Shown in pieces: positions 23,205 to 32,373 of a stretch of DNA of 41,100 nt (position 1 is the stretch's first letter; each line of letters begins with the position of its first letter). Under the pieces are notes generated by a model, which ran no database searches, was not told the origin of the DNA, and saw only the letters and a list, made by a program, of their open reading frames with translations. The position numbers and the translations under genes were made by a program. This DNA comes from Planctomycetota bacterium (GTDB lineage: Bacteria > Planctomycetota > Planctomycetia > Pirellulales > Pirellulaceae), in NCBI GenBank assembly GCA_014381825.1, contig JACNKX010000043.1:1-41100 (forward strand). The letters run 5' to 3'.

Positions 23205-25874
23205 ATGATGAAACAATGCTTCGTAGTCGCGGCCTCGCTTCTTATATCAACCAGTCACCTTGCTGCCGATGCAATTGAGTTAGAGAAGGGCGATCGCATT
23301 TGTCTGGTCGGAAACGAACTGGGCGAGCGAATGCAGCATCACAACTACTGGGAGACTTTGCTACACCAGCGATTCGCCGGAAAAGATCTGGCCGTTCGTA
23401 ATTTGTGTTTCCCCGGCGACGAGCCCTTTGAGCGGATTCGGTCGAAGAATTTTGGCGACCCCGATTCGCATCTGGCGCACAGCAAAGCTTCGGTCGTGAT
23501 GTACTTCTTCGGCTTCAACGAGTCGTTCGACGGCGAGGCTGGCCTGAAAGGCTTCAGCGACGAAATGCGAAAGCTCGTCGCAGACACAAAGGATAAAGAC
23601 TACAGCGGCCAAGGTTCGCCGAAAGTTGTTCTCATCTCACCCATCGCATTCGAAGAAACTGGCGATCCCAACCTATCGAACGGAGCCGATCAAAACAAAA
23701 ACTTGGAACTGTATACTCAAGCCTTGAGAGATGTCGCGAGCGATACTGGCGTGAGCTTTGTCGATCTGTTTCATCCAACCCGAGCGTTGTTTTCTAGCCA
23801 TAGCGGACGCTTGACATTGAATGGGGCGCATCTGAACGACGCCGGTTATCGTGAGTTGGCTCCAATTCTGATGAGTGGTTTGTTTGGTGCTGGGAACGAT
23901 TCAGACAACGAAATGTTGCGAGTTGAGATCGACGACAAGAACTTTCACTGGTGGCACCGCTATCGAGCGGTTAATGGCTTCTCGATTTATGGCGATCGTG
24001 GATTGGCGGGTTCTGATGGTACTTACAATAACCGCGACGTCATGGAACGCGAGCGAGCGATTCTGGACGAGATGACGGCTAACCGCGACCAACGCATCTG
24101 GGCACTGGCTCAAGGCAAGCAAGTACCGGACGAGGTTGACGACTCGAACACGCTGCCGTTCATCACGACGAAGACGAACGTCGGTGTGCCGGACGATCCA
24201 AACGCAAAGAGGGGCAAGCTTGGCTCGCTGGACTACTTGAATGCCGAAGCTCAGCAGAAGCTCTTCAAGCTTGCACCCGGTTACGAAATCAATCTGTTCG
24301 CTTCAGAAGAAGACTTCCCGGAACTCGCCAATCCCGTCGCACTCAACTTTGATAACAAAGGCCGCTTGTGGGTAGCGACGATGGCCTCGTATCCACACTG
24401 GAAGCCGAAGTCACCGATGAATGACAAGGTCTTGATCTTTGAAGACGAAGACAACGATGGTCGTGCGGATGAATGCAAGATCTTTGCCGATGGGTTGCAC
24501 CAGCCAACCGGTTTCGAGATCGGAAACGGCGGAGCTTACATCGCTCAGCAACCTGACATCCTGTTTGTTCAAGATACGGACGGCGATGACGAAGCCGATA
24601 CCCGCGTGCGACAGCTTGTCGGCTTCGACACGGCCGACTCGCATCACGGCATTTGTGCCTTCGAGTGGGGACCGGACGGAGGCCTGTACTTCCAGGAAGG
24701 GACATTCAAGTTCTCGCAAGTTGAAAGTCCTTACGGTTTGACGCGGCTTCACGAAGCGGGCATCTGGCGATACGAACCCAAAACGGCCAAGTTCGGCGTG
24801 CATGCCTCGATGGCCTTCTCGAATCCGTGGGGACATGTCTTTGACCCGTGGGGCCAGAACTTTATCGGCGATGCTTCGCCCGGGTACAGCTATTGGGCCG
24901 CGCCGATCACGGGTCACATCGAATATCCGTTGAAGCATCCTGGTGGTTCGCAACACCGACGTATTGCGAGCGAAACGGGCGGCGACCCCAAGTATCAGTT
25001 CCCGCGATTCTATCCGAAACGGACGCGACCGCTCGGCGGATGTGCCATGGTTTCCAGTAGGCACTTCCCACCAGAAGCACAAGGCAATTTTCTGGTGACG
25101 AACTGCATTGGCGATCGCATGGTCTTGAACCATGAAGTCCGCGAAAAAGGATCTGGTTTCGTCGGTAAGGAAGTTGCCCCGATCGTTTCATGCGAGGATG
25201 GCAACTTTCGCCCTGTCGACATACAGATTGCTCCCGACGGTTCGTTGTATATCGTCGATTGGCACAACGCCTTGATCGGTCATTTGCAGCACAACCTTCG
25301 CGATCCGAGTCGTGATCACAGCCACGGTCGGATCTGGCGAGTGACTTACAAAGATCGACCGTTACTGCAACCCGCTAAGATCGCCGGCGAGCCGATTCCG
25401 GCGTTGCTGAACCTATTGAAGGAACCGGAAGATCGAACTCGCTATCGAGTGCGTCGCGAACTGGCAGAACGAGATACGGATAAAGTAGTCGCAGGGCTAA
25501 ATCAGTGGCTCGCCGCGCTGGATAGTTCAGATTCCAACTACGAGCATCACCTGCTCGAAGCACTGTGGATGTTCCAAACACACAATATTGTCCAACGTGA
25601 CCTGTTGGGCGACTTGCTAGTGGCGAAGGACCACCGAGCACGCGCCGCTGCGACTCGAGTGCTTTCGTTTTGGCTTGATCGCGTCAAGGATCCTGTTGCC
25701 CTGCTGAGCGATCGAATCAGCGATTCTCATCCTCGCGTGCGATTAGAGGCAGTTCGAGCGTTAAGCTTTTTGGAAGGCGACGAAGCGATCGAAGCTGCGC
25801 TTGGTGTCCTGGATCACGACATCGACGACTATCTTCAATATACGCTCGACGAGACGATGCGAGTTCTAGAATAG
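23205..25874 (+). CDS. GDSL-like plus PVC-type dehydrogenase domain protein, no haem domain
   Basis: 889 residues. A signal peptide (about 1-21) is followed by an SGNH/GDSL-like domain (24-230; block I reads VGNELGERMQ with no GDS serine, later HLNDAGY). Residues about 345-690 form the PVC-type membrane-bound dehydrogenase propeller (GRLWVATMASYPHWKP, DEDNDGRADE and DTDGDDEAD calcium-like loops, ADSHHG, APDGSLYIVDWHNA). Helical HEAT-like repeats follow to the end. Family members usually run on to a c-type cytochrome with CxxCH. Here no CxxCH is present, and the chain stops at MRVLE, where the HEAT part normally continues. The next gene starts about 30 nt later. It probably works periplasmically in glycan use; the haemless form is unusual. 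Confidence 0.88.
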   Translation: MMKQCFVVAASLLISTSHLAADAIELEKGDRICLVGNELGERMQHHNYWETLLHQRFAGKDLAVRNLCFPGDEPFERIRSKNFGDPDSHLAHSKASVVMYFFGFNESFDGEAGLKGFSDEMRKLVADTKDKDYSGQGSPKVVLISPIAFEETGDPNLSNGADQNKNLELYTQALRDVASDTGVSFVDLFHPTRALFSSHSGRLTLNGAHLNDAGYRELAPILMSGLFGAGNDSDNEMLRVEIDDKNFHWWHRYRAVNGFSIYGDRGLAGSDGTYNNRDVMERERAILDEMTANRDQRIWALAQGKQVPDEVDDSNTLPFITTKTNVGVPDDPNAKRGKLGSLDYLNAEAQQKLFKLAPGYEINLFASEEDFPELANPVALNFDNKGRLWVATMASYPHWKPKSPMNDKVLIFEDEDNDGRADECKIFADGLHQPTGFEIGNGGAYIAQQPDILFVQDTDGDDEADTRVRQLVGFDTADSHHGICAFEWGPDGGLYFQEGTFKFSQVESPYGLTRLHEAGIWRYEPKTAKFGVHASMAFSNPWGHVFDPWGQNFIGDASPGYSYWAAPITGHIEYPLKHPGGSQHRRIASETGGDPKYQFPRFYPKRTRPLGGCAMVSSRHFPPEAQGNFLVTNCIGDRMVLNHEVREKGSGFVGKEVAPIVSCEDGNFRPVDIQIAPDGSLYIVDWHNALIGHLQHNLRDPSRDHSHGRIWRVTYKDRPLLQPAKIAGEPIPALLNLLKEPEDRTRYRVRRELAERDTDKVVAGLNQWLAALDSSDSNYEHHLLEALWMFQTHNIVQRDLLGDLLVAKDHRARAAATRVLSFWLDRVKDPVALLSDRISDSHPRVRLEAVRALSFLEGDEAIEAALGVLDHDIDDYLQYTLDETMRVLE

Positions 25875-25905
25875 TAGCCAATATCGACGCTTGACGCCTC
25901 GCATC

Positions 25906-27333
25906 ATGACGAACAACGACGCACCACCGAACATTCTCTGGCTCTGCACCGATCAGCAGCGTTTTGACACGATCGGCGCATTGGGGAACGATCTGGTGCA
26001 GACGCCGAACATCGATCGATTGGTCGACGAGGGCGTCGCGTTCACGCAGGCATATTGCCAGAGTCCGGTTTGCACACCGAGCCGCGCGTCGTTCCTCACG
26101 GGCCGCTATCCGCGAACGACGCGTTGTCGGCAGAACGGACAAAAGATCCCAAACGATGAAGTCTTGGTGAGCAAGATGTTCGCCGATGCTGGATATCGAT
26201 GTGGTTTGGCTGGCAAGCTGCATTTGTCTTCCTGTTCAGCTGGCAAAGTCGAATCGCGAATCAATGACGGCTATCACGACTTTCATTGGTCTCATCACCC
26301 GCAACCGGACTGGCCGGAGAATGCCTATACGCAGTGGCTGGATGCCAAAGGGCAACGCTGGGAGGATCTGTATTCTGGTCCCGCCACGAACTACATCAAG
26401 GAAGGTGTCCCCGCAGAATTCCATCAGACGACGTGGTGCGCCGAGATGACGACGGATTTCATTCGCGGCAATCAAGGGCGACCGTGGCTGTTCAGTTTCA
26501 ATTGCTTCGACCCACATCACGCGTTTGATCCGCCTCCGGAATACATGTCGCGGTACGAGCCGTCGGGAATGCCTTTACCCAAGTCTCGCGACGGCGAATT
26601 GGCAACCAAGCCAACTTTTCAACAGCTCGACGCCGAGTGGGCTCACAACAGCCCCGGCGAGTTTCACGCTGGTGCGATGACGGATAACGATCGCCAGCAA
26701 GTCACGGCGGCTTACTACGCGATGTGTGAATTGATCGACGATCAAGTTGGGCGAATCGTGCGAACACTTGACGAGACGGGCCAGCGAGACAACACGATCG
26801 TGATCTTTATGTCGGACCACGGCGAGATGCTGGGCGATCATGGCCTCTACTTTAAGGGCCCGCACTTTTATGATGAAGCGATACGCGTGCCGCTGGTGAT
26901 CTCCTGCCCAGAGCGATTTCAAAGTGGGAGTCGCGTTGACGGGCTGACGGAGCTTGTCGACATCGTCCCGACTTTGCTCGATGCATGCGACCTTCCGATT
27001 CCTAACCTCGTTCAGGGCCAATCGCTCGTTCCGCTTCTGACGGGACAGGCGGATCCGAGCCAACATCGCGATCACGTCTATTGCGAATACTACAACAGCT
27101 GGACGCATCATGATGCTTACGGCACGATGCTCCGCTCTGCAACCGAGAAAATCGTCGTCTATCATGGGACGGACCAAGGCGAATTATATGACTTGGTCGC
27201 TGACCCAGAAGAATTCACAAACCTTTGGGATTCTGGCGAGCATCAAGCGATGAAGCTGCGACTGATGCAGCGTTGTTTTGACGCCAGTGTGCTCAGCATG
27301 GACCCCGAACCGCCGCGACTTGGGCCGTTCTAA
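25906..27333 (+). CDS. Sulfatase (S1 family), no visible signal peptide
   Basis: 475 residues from the ATG at 25906; an in-frame TTG five codons earlier is less likely. The N-terminus goes straight into NILWLCTDQQRFDTIG, the metal-binding start of S1 sulfatases. C56-T-P-S-R60 is the formylglycine motif, then LTGRYPR. Later are FNCFDPHHAFDPP and SDHGEMLGDHGLYFKG with the second metal set. It would hydrolyse sulfate esters, probably of algal or mucin-type glycans. Unlike the next two sulfatases it has no hydrophobic leader, so it may act in the cytoplasm on imported oligosaccharides. Conversion of the cysteine needs a formylglycine-generating enzyme or anSME, neither of which is in the window. 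Confidence 0.93.
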   Translation: MTNNDAPPNILWLCTDQQRFDTIGALGNDLVQTPNIDRLVDEGVAFTQAYCQSPVCTPSRASFLTGRYPRTTRCRQNGQKIPNDEVLVSKMFADAGYRCGLAGKLHLSSCSAGKVESRINDGYHDFHWSHHPQPDWPENAYTQWLDAKGQRWEDLYSGPATNYIKEGVPAEFHQTTWCAEMTTDFIRGNQGRPWLFSFNCFDPHHAFDPPPEYMSRYEPSGMPLPKSRDGELATKPTFQQLDAEWAHNSPGEFHAGAMTDNDRQQVTAAYYAMCELIDDQVGRIVRTLDETGQRDNTIVIFMSDHGEMLGDHGLYFKGPHFYDEAIRVPLVISCPERFQSGSRVDGLTELVDIVPTLLDACDLPIPNLVQGQSLVPLLTGQADPSQHRDHVYCEYYNSWTHHDAYGTMLRSATEKIVVYHGTDQGELYDLVADPEEFTNLWDSGEHQAMKLRLMQRCFDASVLSMDPEPPRLGPF

Positions 27334-27391
27334 GGAATCGGCTGCGACCTCGTCGGACTGTTACTCGACCGCCTAAAGCGACAGGAAACCA

Positions 27392-29002
27392 ATGCTCCGC
27401 CCAACCACAGTTGCAATTGTGTTACTTCTACTCGGCAGCTACCTGAATGCTGCCGACCGACCGAACATACTCTTCATCATGTCGGACGATCATACGACGC
27501 AGGCAGTGGGGGTCTATGGCAGTCGACTTGCCAAGTTGAATCCGACTCCGACGATCGATCGGTTGGCGAAGGAAGGAATGGTCTTCGAGAACGCCTACTG
27601 CACCAATTCGATCTGCACGCCAAGTCGCGCTTGCATCTTGACTGGTCAATACAATCACGTGAACGGCGTTTATGACCTCGGCGGGCGGATTGAAACCGAG
27701 CGACAGTATCTCGCTCTCGAAATGGGCAAGGCTGGTTATCACACGGCGATGATCGGCAAGTGGCACTTGAAGGTGGAACCCGGCGCATTCGATTACTACT
27801 GCGTTCTGCCTGGGCAGGGAAAGTACTTTAACCCCGAGTTCCGCGTTCAAGGCGAGAAGCCCTGGCCTAAGAATGTTATCAAATTCGACGGCATGCATTC
27901 TTCCGACGCGGTTACTGATGTGACACTGAAGTGGTTGAGCGAAGGCTGGGATAAGGAGAAGCCTTTCTTCTTAATGCATCACTACAAGGCGCCACACGAC
28001 TTCTTCGAGTACGCTCCTCGCTACGAAGACTACCTGGCCGACGTTGAGATTCCGGAACCGGCGAATCTATGGCAGCAACCAAAGTTCGGGTCCATCGCGA
28101 CTCGCGGTGCGAACGATGAGCTCTTGCCACACATCGGAACTTCGATCGGTCGCCGCAATCCACGTCGTAATTATGTGAAGCACTATAAGATTGACGAGAG
28201 CCTGAACGACGACGACGCGAAACGAGCAGCTTACAACATCTATCTCAAGCACTACTTGCGATGCGTCAAAGGCGTCGATGACAACTTGGCGCGGCTGTTC
28301 GGCCATCTGGAAGAGACAGGTCAAATGGACAACACAGTTATCATCTATACCGGCGACCAGGGGTTTATGCTGGGCGAACATGACTACATGGACAAACGGT
28401 GGATGTACGAGGAGTGTCATCGAATGCCGTTCATCGTCCGCTATCCGAAGACGGTGAAAGCTGGCTCGCGATCAAACGCGATCGTCGAGAACGTCGACTA
28501 TGGTCCGACGATGCTCGCATTTGCCGGAGTCGATACGCCAAACGTCATGCAAGGTCGCAGCTTTCGTGAGATCTGTGAGACGGGCAACGAGCCGGATGGG
28601 TGGAAGCAGGAAGCTTACTATCGCTACTGGATGCACATGGCTCATCATGACAACCCGGGTCACGTGGGCATCCGCACGAAAGAGCATAAGCTGCTGTTCT
28701 ACTACGGCTGCAATTACAAAGGGGAACAACGAACACCGCCGGGTTGGGAGTTGTATGATCTTCGGAGTGATCCGTCCGAGGTTGTCAATCAATACGACAA
28801 TCCGGAGTATGCGAAAGTGGTGATCGACTTGAAGGCTCGTTTTGCCAAACTTCGCAAGCGAGTGGGTGATACCGGCGAGGATTTTCCTGAGTGCGAAGCG
28901 ATCCTCCGTGAGTTTTGGGACTATGATGATGCAGATCGAGCGAAGGCGGTTGCGATCTCGCATCAGTACTTGCAAGCAAGAGAGAACGTAAACCAAAAGT
29001 AA
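27392..29002 (+). CDS. Secreted sulfatase (S1 family)
   Basis: 536 residues with a signal peptide (about 1-20, VAIVLLLLGSYLNAA). The mature chain opens RPNILFIMSDDHTTQAVG with the metal-binding DD. Formylglycine motif C75-T-P-S-R79. Later motifs are GKWHLK, HHYKAPHDFFEYAPRYEDY, TGDQGFMLGEHDYMDKRWMYEE and a C-terminal WELYDLRSDPSEVVN. The pattern resembles sulfatases of the iduronate-2-sulfatase/choline-sulfatase-like group; the true substrate is unknown. AGGAAA lies shortly before the ATG. It is 58 nt behind the first sulfatase, with the same orientation. Confidence 0.95.
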   Translation: MLRPTTVAIVLLLLGSYLNAADRPNILFIMSDDHTTQAVGVYGSRLAKLNPTPTIDRLAKEGMVFENAYCTNSICTPSRACILTGQYNHVNGVYDLGGRIETERQYLALEMGKAGYHTAMIGKWHLKVEPGAFDYYCVLPGQGKYFNPEFRVQGEKPWPKNVIKFDGMHSSDAVTDVTLKWLSEGWDKEKPFFLMHHYKAPHDFFEYAPRYEDYLADVEIPEPANLWQQPKFGSIATRGANDELLPHIGTSIGRRNPRRNYVKHYKIDESLNDDDAKRAAYNIYLKHYLRCVKGVDDNLARLFGHLEETGQMDNTVIIYTGDQGFMLGEHDYMDKRWMYEECHRMPFIVRYPKTVKAGSRSNAIVENVDYGPTMLAFAGVDTPNVMQGRSFREICETGNEPDGWKQEAYYRYWMHMAHHDNPGHVGIRTKEHKLLFYYGCNYKGEQRTPPGWELYDLRSDPSEVVNQYDNPEYAKVVIDLKARFAKLRKRVGDTGEDFPECEAILREFWDYDDADRAKAVAISHQYLQARENVNQK

Positions 29003-29043
29003 CGAGGAAACTTTAGCTTTACAAAACCGAAAGGTTCAAACCG

Positions 29044-30528
29044 ATGCGATGTTGCTTCACGACAATAGGAATCACGCTGATCGTTCTCACAATCGGGAAT
29101 GTAACGCATGCTAAAGAACTCGCGGGCACTCGCCCGAACATTATCCTTGTGATGACGGACGACCAGGGCAAAGGTGATTTGTCCTGTCTCGGCAACGAAG
29201 TCCTAAGAACGCCGAACCTCGACCGTTTCTATTCGATGTCAACTCGATTCACCGAGTTTCACGTCAGCCCAACCTGCGCACCAACGCGATCAGCGATCAT
29301 GAGCGGGCGTCACGAGTTTCGTAATGGTGTGACACACACGATCAAAGAACGCGAACGGATGGCTCTTTCGACGACAACGATGCCTCAGTTGTTGCGGAAG
29401 GCGGGCTATCAAACCGGGATCTTCGGTAAGTGGCATCTCGGCGATGAAGACGCCTATCAGCCGTACAACCGCGGGTTCAGCGAAGTCTTCATCCACGGTG
29501 CTGGTGGAATTGGGCAGGCTTACGAAGGCAGCTGCGCAGATTTCCCGCCGAATCGTACCGACAAGTACTTCGACATCGTGGCTTTACACAACGACACCAT
29601 CAAGCAGACCAAAGGATTCTGCACGGACGTCTTCTTCCAAGCGGCCCTCGGATGGATCAAACAGCAGCACGAATCAGAGACGCCCTTCTTCGCCTATATC
29701 AGTACGAACGCCCCGCACGGCCCAATGATCGCGCCAGAGAAATCCAAGAAGCGTTTTCTCGAGTTGGGATACGACGCCAACACAGCAGGTCGCTACGGCA
29801 TGATCGAGAACATCGATGACAACTTCGGATTGCTCGTAAAGAAACTCGACCAGTGGAAAGCTTGGGAAAACACACTTGTGATCTTCATGACTGACAACGG
29901 CCAAGCCGGGTCCCGCGCGAAGCTGAACGGCAAGCCAGTTCGGCTACATACCGCTGGATTCAAGACCGGCAAAGGATCGCCGTACGAAGGCGGCACGCAC
30001 GTTCCAGCCTTTTGGCGATGGAAAGGCGTTCTCGGCGAAGGCGTCGACATCTCGGCACTGACCGCACACGTCGATCTGATCAAAACTTTTACGCAACTTG
30101 CCGGGGCAAAACTTCCTGAGGACATTCAAGCGATCGATGGCCGCTCGATGTTGCCTTTGTTAGCGAATCCCAAGGCTGCGTGGAAGGATCGAAACCTGTT
30201 CGTCCATCAAGGTCGTTGGGAGAAAGGCGGTGATCCGAACGGCAGCAAGTTCAAAAACTGCGCTGTGCGAAACACTCGTTGGCGGTTTGTTAACAATAAA
30301 GAGCTGTACGATATCTCGGTCGATCCGTACGAAAAGACTGACGTCTCGGCGGACCATCCCGAAGTCATCGCGATGTTTCGCAAAGCCTACGACACTTGGT
30401 GGGCGGAGACCGTTCCTTTCATGGTGAACGAAGATGCTCCATACGCGCCGCATCAGCCTCAAGCTGTCCGCTACGAAAAGCAACTCGCAGAGCGCGGCAT
30501 TCCGGCCTGGGAGCCGCCAACACTTTAG
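29044..30528 (+). CDS. Secreted sulfatase (arylsulfatase A-like)
   Basis: 494 residues with a signal peptide (about 5-23). RPNIILVMTDDQGKGDLSCLG carries the first metal site. The formylglycine motif is C78-A-P-T-R82, with Thr rather than Ser at the fourth position, as in arylsulfatase A-like groups. GKWHLGDE and FMTDNGQAGSR complete the active site. The following domain ends in the usual ELYDISVDPYEKTDVSADHP. AAAGG stands 8 nt before the ATG. It follows sulfatase two by 41 nt and precedes the DUF6807 gene by 25 nt, so all four are probably one transcript. Confidence 0.95.
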   Translation: MRCCFTTIGITLIVLTIGNVTHAKELAGTRPNIILVMTDDQGKGDLSCLGNEVLRTPNLDRFYSMSTRFTEFHVSPTCAPTRSAIMSGRHEFRNGVTHTIKERERMALSTTTMPQLLRKAGYQTGIFGKWHLGDEDAYQPYNRGFSEVFIHGAGGIGQAYEGSCADFPPNRTDKYFDIVALHNDTIKQTKGFCTDVFFQAALGWIKQQHESETPFFAYISTNAPHGPMIAPEKSKKRFLELGYDANTAGRYGMIENIDDNFGLLVKKLDQWKAWENTLVIFMTDNGQAGSRAKLNGKPVRLHTAGFKTGKGSPYEGGTHVPAFWRWKGVLGEGVDISALTAHVDLIKTFTQLAGAKLPEDIQAIDGRSMLPLLANPKAAWKDRNLFVHQGRWEKGGDPNGSKFKNCAVRNTRWRFVNNKELYDISVDPYEKTDVSADHPEVIAMFRKAYDTWWAETVPFMVNEDAPYAPHQPQAVRYEKQLAERGIPAWEPPTL

Positions 30529-30553
30529 AGGACTGCACAAGGACGCATAACGA

Positions 30554-31540
30554 ATGAGTAATAGCGACCCATTCTTGCAGCGATCAACGCGTCTCCGTTC
30601 GATGCGAATGATCGTACTACTAGCTTTGCTCGTTGCGAGTGCGATTGCCACTCGCGAGATACGTGGCCAGTCACCGCGGTTTAGTATCGAATCCAACAAC
30701 GACTCGCTGCATGTCAAATTCGATGAACAATCGATCGCGACCTACTACTTTCACCACGACGAAGTTGCCCGACCATTCTTTGCTCACGTCAGGACGCCCT
30801 CTGGAATTCAAGTCACACGCAATTTCCCGCCGATCGAAGGAACCGACCCGACTGATCACCCGACAATGCACCCGGGAATCTGGCTGGCCTTCGCCAATAT
30901 CAACGGCGTGAACTATTGGCACAACAACGATGGCAAAGTTCTGCATGACGGTTTCGAGTCGAAGCCAAAAGCTGGCCAGGCCGTTCGTTTCGCAACGCGC
31001 GAGCGGTACGTCGATGCAAGTGCCAGGGATATCTGCCGATCGGTGACTCGTTACGAGATTACCAAGGCACCGAAAGGTTGGACGCTTTCGATCGATATCT
31101 CGATTGAATCGAACGACGAATTAGTCTTCGTCGTGAAGGAAGAGATGGGGCTCGGAATGCGTGTCGCCACTCCGATTTCGGTCAAAGCAGGCAGCGGGGC
31201 GATATTGAGTGCAGCTGGCGGCAAAGACGAGAAAGGAACATGGGGCAAACACGATCACTGGTGGGACTATTCTGGAACCATCAATGATCGGCGAGTCGGG
31301 ATGATGTTGATGTCGGCTCCCGACAACCCGCCGATCTGGTCGCACAGCCGCGACTATGGGTTACTCGTCGCCAATCCGTTTCCCGTTGACGTCAAAGAAA
31401 ATCGCGGCACACCAACTACGGTTAAATCAGACGAAGCACTTCGCTTGCGATTTGGACTTCTCGTTTACGAGACAAGCCCAGAAAGCTCAATCGATCATGA
31501 GCTTGCCTTGGAACGCTTTCATCGCCGTGCCGATCGATAG
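30554..31540 (+). CDS. DUF6807 (PmoA-like) family protein
   Basis: 328 residues; a hydrophobic leader (MRMIVLLALLVASAIAT) near 17-35 suggests export, and an ATG at about residue 17 could be the real start. The chain shows DUF6807 signatures: YYFHHDEVARPFFAHV, THPGIWLAFANINGVNYWHN-like text, HDHWWDYSG and LRLRFGLLVYE. DUF6807 proteins are annotated PmoA but are not methane oxygenase subunits; they occur widely in planctomycete and Bacteroidetes glycan loci. The role here is probably carbohydrate-linked, by context. It is the last gene of the sulfatase block. Confidence 0.85.
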   Translation: MSNSDPFLQRSTRLRSMRMIVLLALLVASAIATREIRGQSPRFSIESNNDSLHVKFDEQSIATYYFHHDEVARPFFAHVRTPSGIQVTRNFPPIEGTDPTDHPTMHPGIWLAFANINGVNYWHNNDGKVLHDGFESKPKAGQAVRFATRERYVDASARDICRSVTRYEITKAPKGWTLSIDISIESNDELVFVVKEEMGLGMRVATPISVKAGSGAILSAAGGKDEKGTWGKHDHWWDYSGTINDRRVGMMLMSAPDNPPIWSHSRDYGLLVANPFPVDVKENRGTPTTVKSDEALRLRFGLLVYETSPESSIDHELALERFHRRADR

Positions 31541-31607
31541 CAAAGTCGATGACGGCGACGACACTGAATCATTACACCAAAGATTTCCAAGATTTCGGTC
31601 AAGAACT

Positions 31608-31646
31608 ACCAAAGGACTTAAAGCTGAAAGCTCCAAGTCCTTGTTG
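31608..31646 (-). terminator. Probable terminator hairpin after tRNA-Leu
   Basis: AAGGACTT (31612-31619) pairs with AAGTCCTT (31635-31642), with an inner AGCT/AGCT stem in the loop. It lies just 3' of the tRNA on the minus strand. The U-tract is weak, so a processing hairpin is equally possible. Confidence 0.4.
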
Positions 31647-31657
31647 GAAAGTCGAAG

Positions 31658-31741
<84 letters not shown>

Positions 31742-31753
31742 GGATAAATGATG

Positions 31754-32245
31754 TTAGTCTTCGTGGGCTAAATCTCCCTCGGTGATCATGGTAAAGCCTT
31801 TGGCGTTTAACGTCTCCAGGGCCAAATCTGGATTATCAACCATCAAGGCGACAGCGGCCTTACCATGTGGGCGGACGATCAGCGGGTAAGCCTGGACAAT
31901 GTTAATCTCTGCCTGCAGGAGCGCAGTACAAACTTGCAACAGCGGCTGTCTGCCCTCGGGAAGCTCAATCCCGATTAAATCCGACTCGATCATCGCCAGT
32001 CCAGCACGCTCCAATATCTCACGCCCTTGCTCGGGGTGGCTGAGCAAAAATCGCACAAAGGCACATTCTGTGGCATCGTTGATCGAGAGCGCAACAATTC
32101 GAACCTTGCTGCCCTCGAATCGTCGCACGACCTCTAACAATTGCCCGACGCGGTTCTCTAAGAACACGGTAAATTGGCGGATCGTTGGGTAATCTCGGCC
32201 ACGAATCGTTGCGAAATCGAGGCCAGCGCCGTCGCCAATACTCAT
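31754..32245 (-). CDS. Tandem ACT-domain protein
   Basis: 163 residues from the ATG at 32245 (MSIGDGAGLDFATIRGRDYP); the open frame extends to 32374, but the extra part lacks protein character. Two ACT-like units are visible: YPTIRQFTVFLENRVGQLLEV with ALSINDATECAFVRF, then LLQVCTALLQAEINIVQAYPL with KAAVALMVDN. ACT domains bind amino acids or small ligands. No catalytic domain is fused, so a regulatory subunit or sensor role is likely. Close relatives, from memory, are conserved across planctomycetes. It lies just downstream of the HEAT gene's divergent promoter and before the tRNA. Confidence 0.82.
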   Translation of the reverse strand: MSIGDGAGLDFATIRGRDYPTIRQFTVFLENRVGQLLEVVRRFEGSKVRIVALSINDATECAFVRFLLSHPEQGREILERAGLAMIESDLIGIELPEGRQPLLQVCTALLQAEINIVQAYPLIVRPHGKAAVALMVDNPDLALETLNAKGFTMITEGDLAHED

Positions 32246-32373
32246 GTAATCGTCTTTAAAAGAGTCCGCGAAACACAACCTCAAAGCGTTCCTAACTATA
32301 AAGGTACGCCTGAGTTTGGTCAACTCAGGCATCTCCGTAGACGTTCGTCTGCATGCCGTCTTAGAATGGAGCA

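Noticed and set aside
26158-26260. A possible frameshift in the first sulfatase, where its usual GKWH motif reads GKLH.
   Set aside because: The frame is intact on both sides and GKLH is a known variant in other sulfatases.
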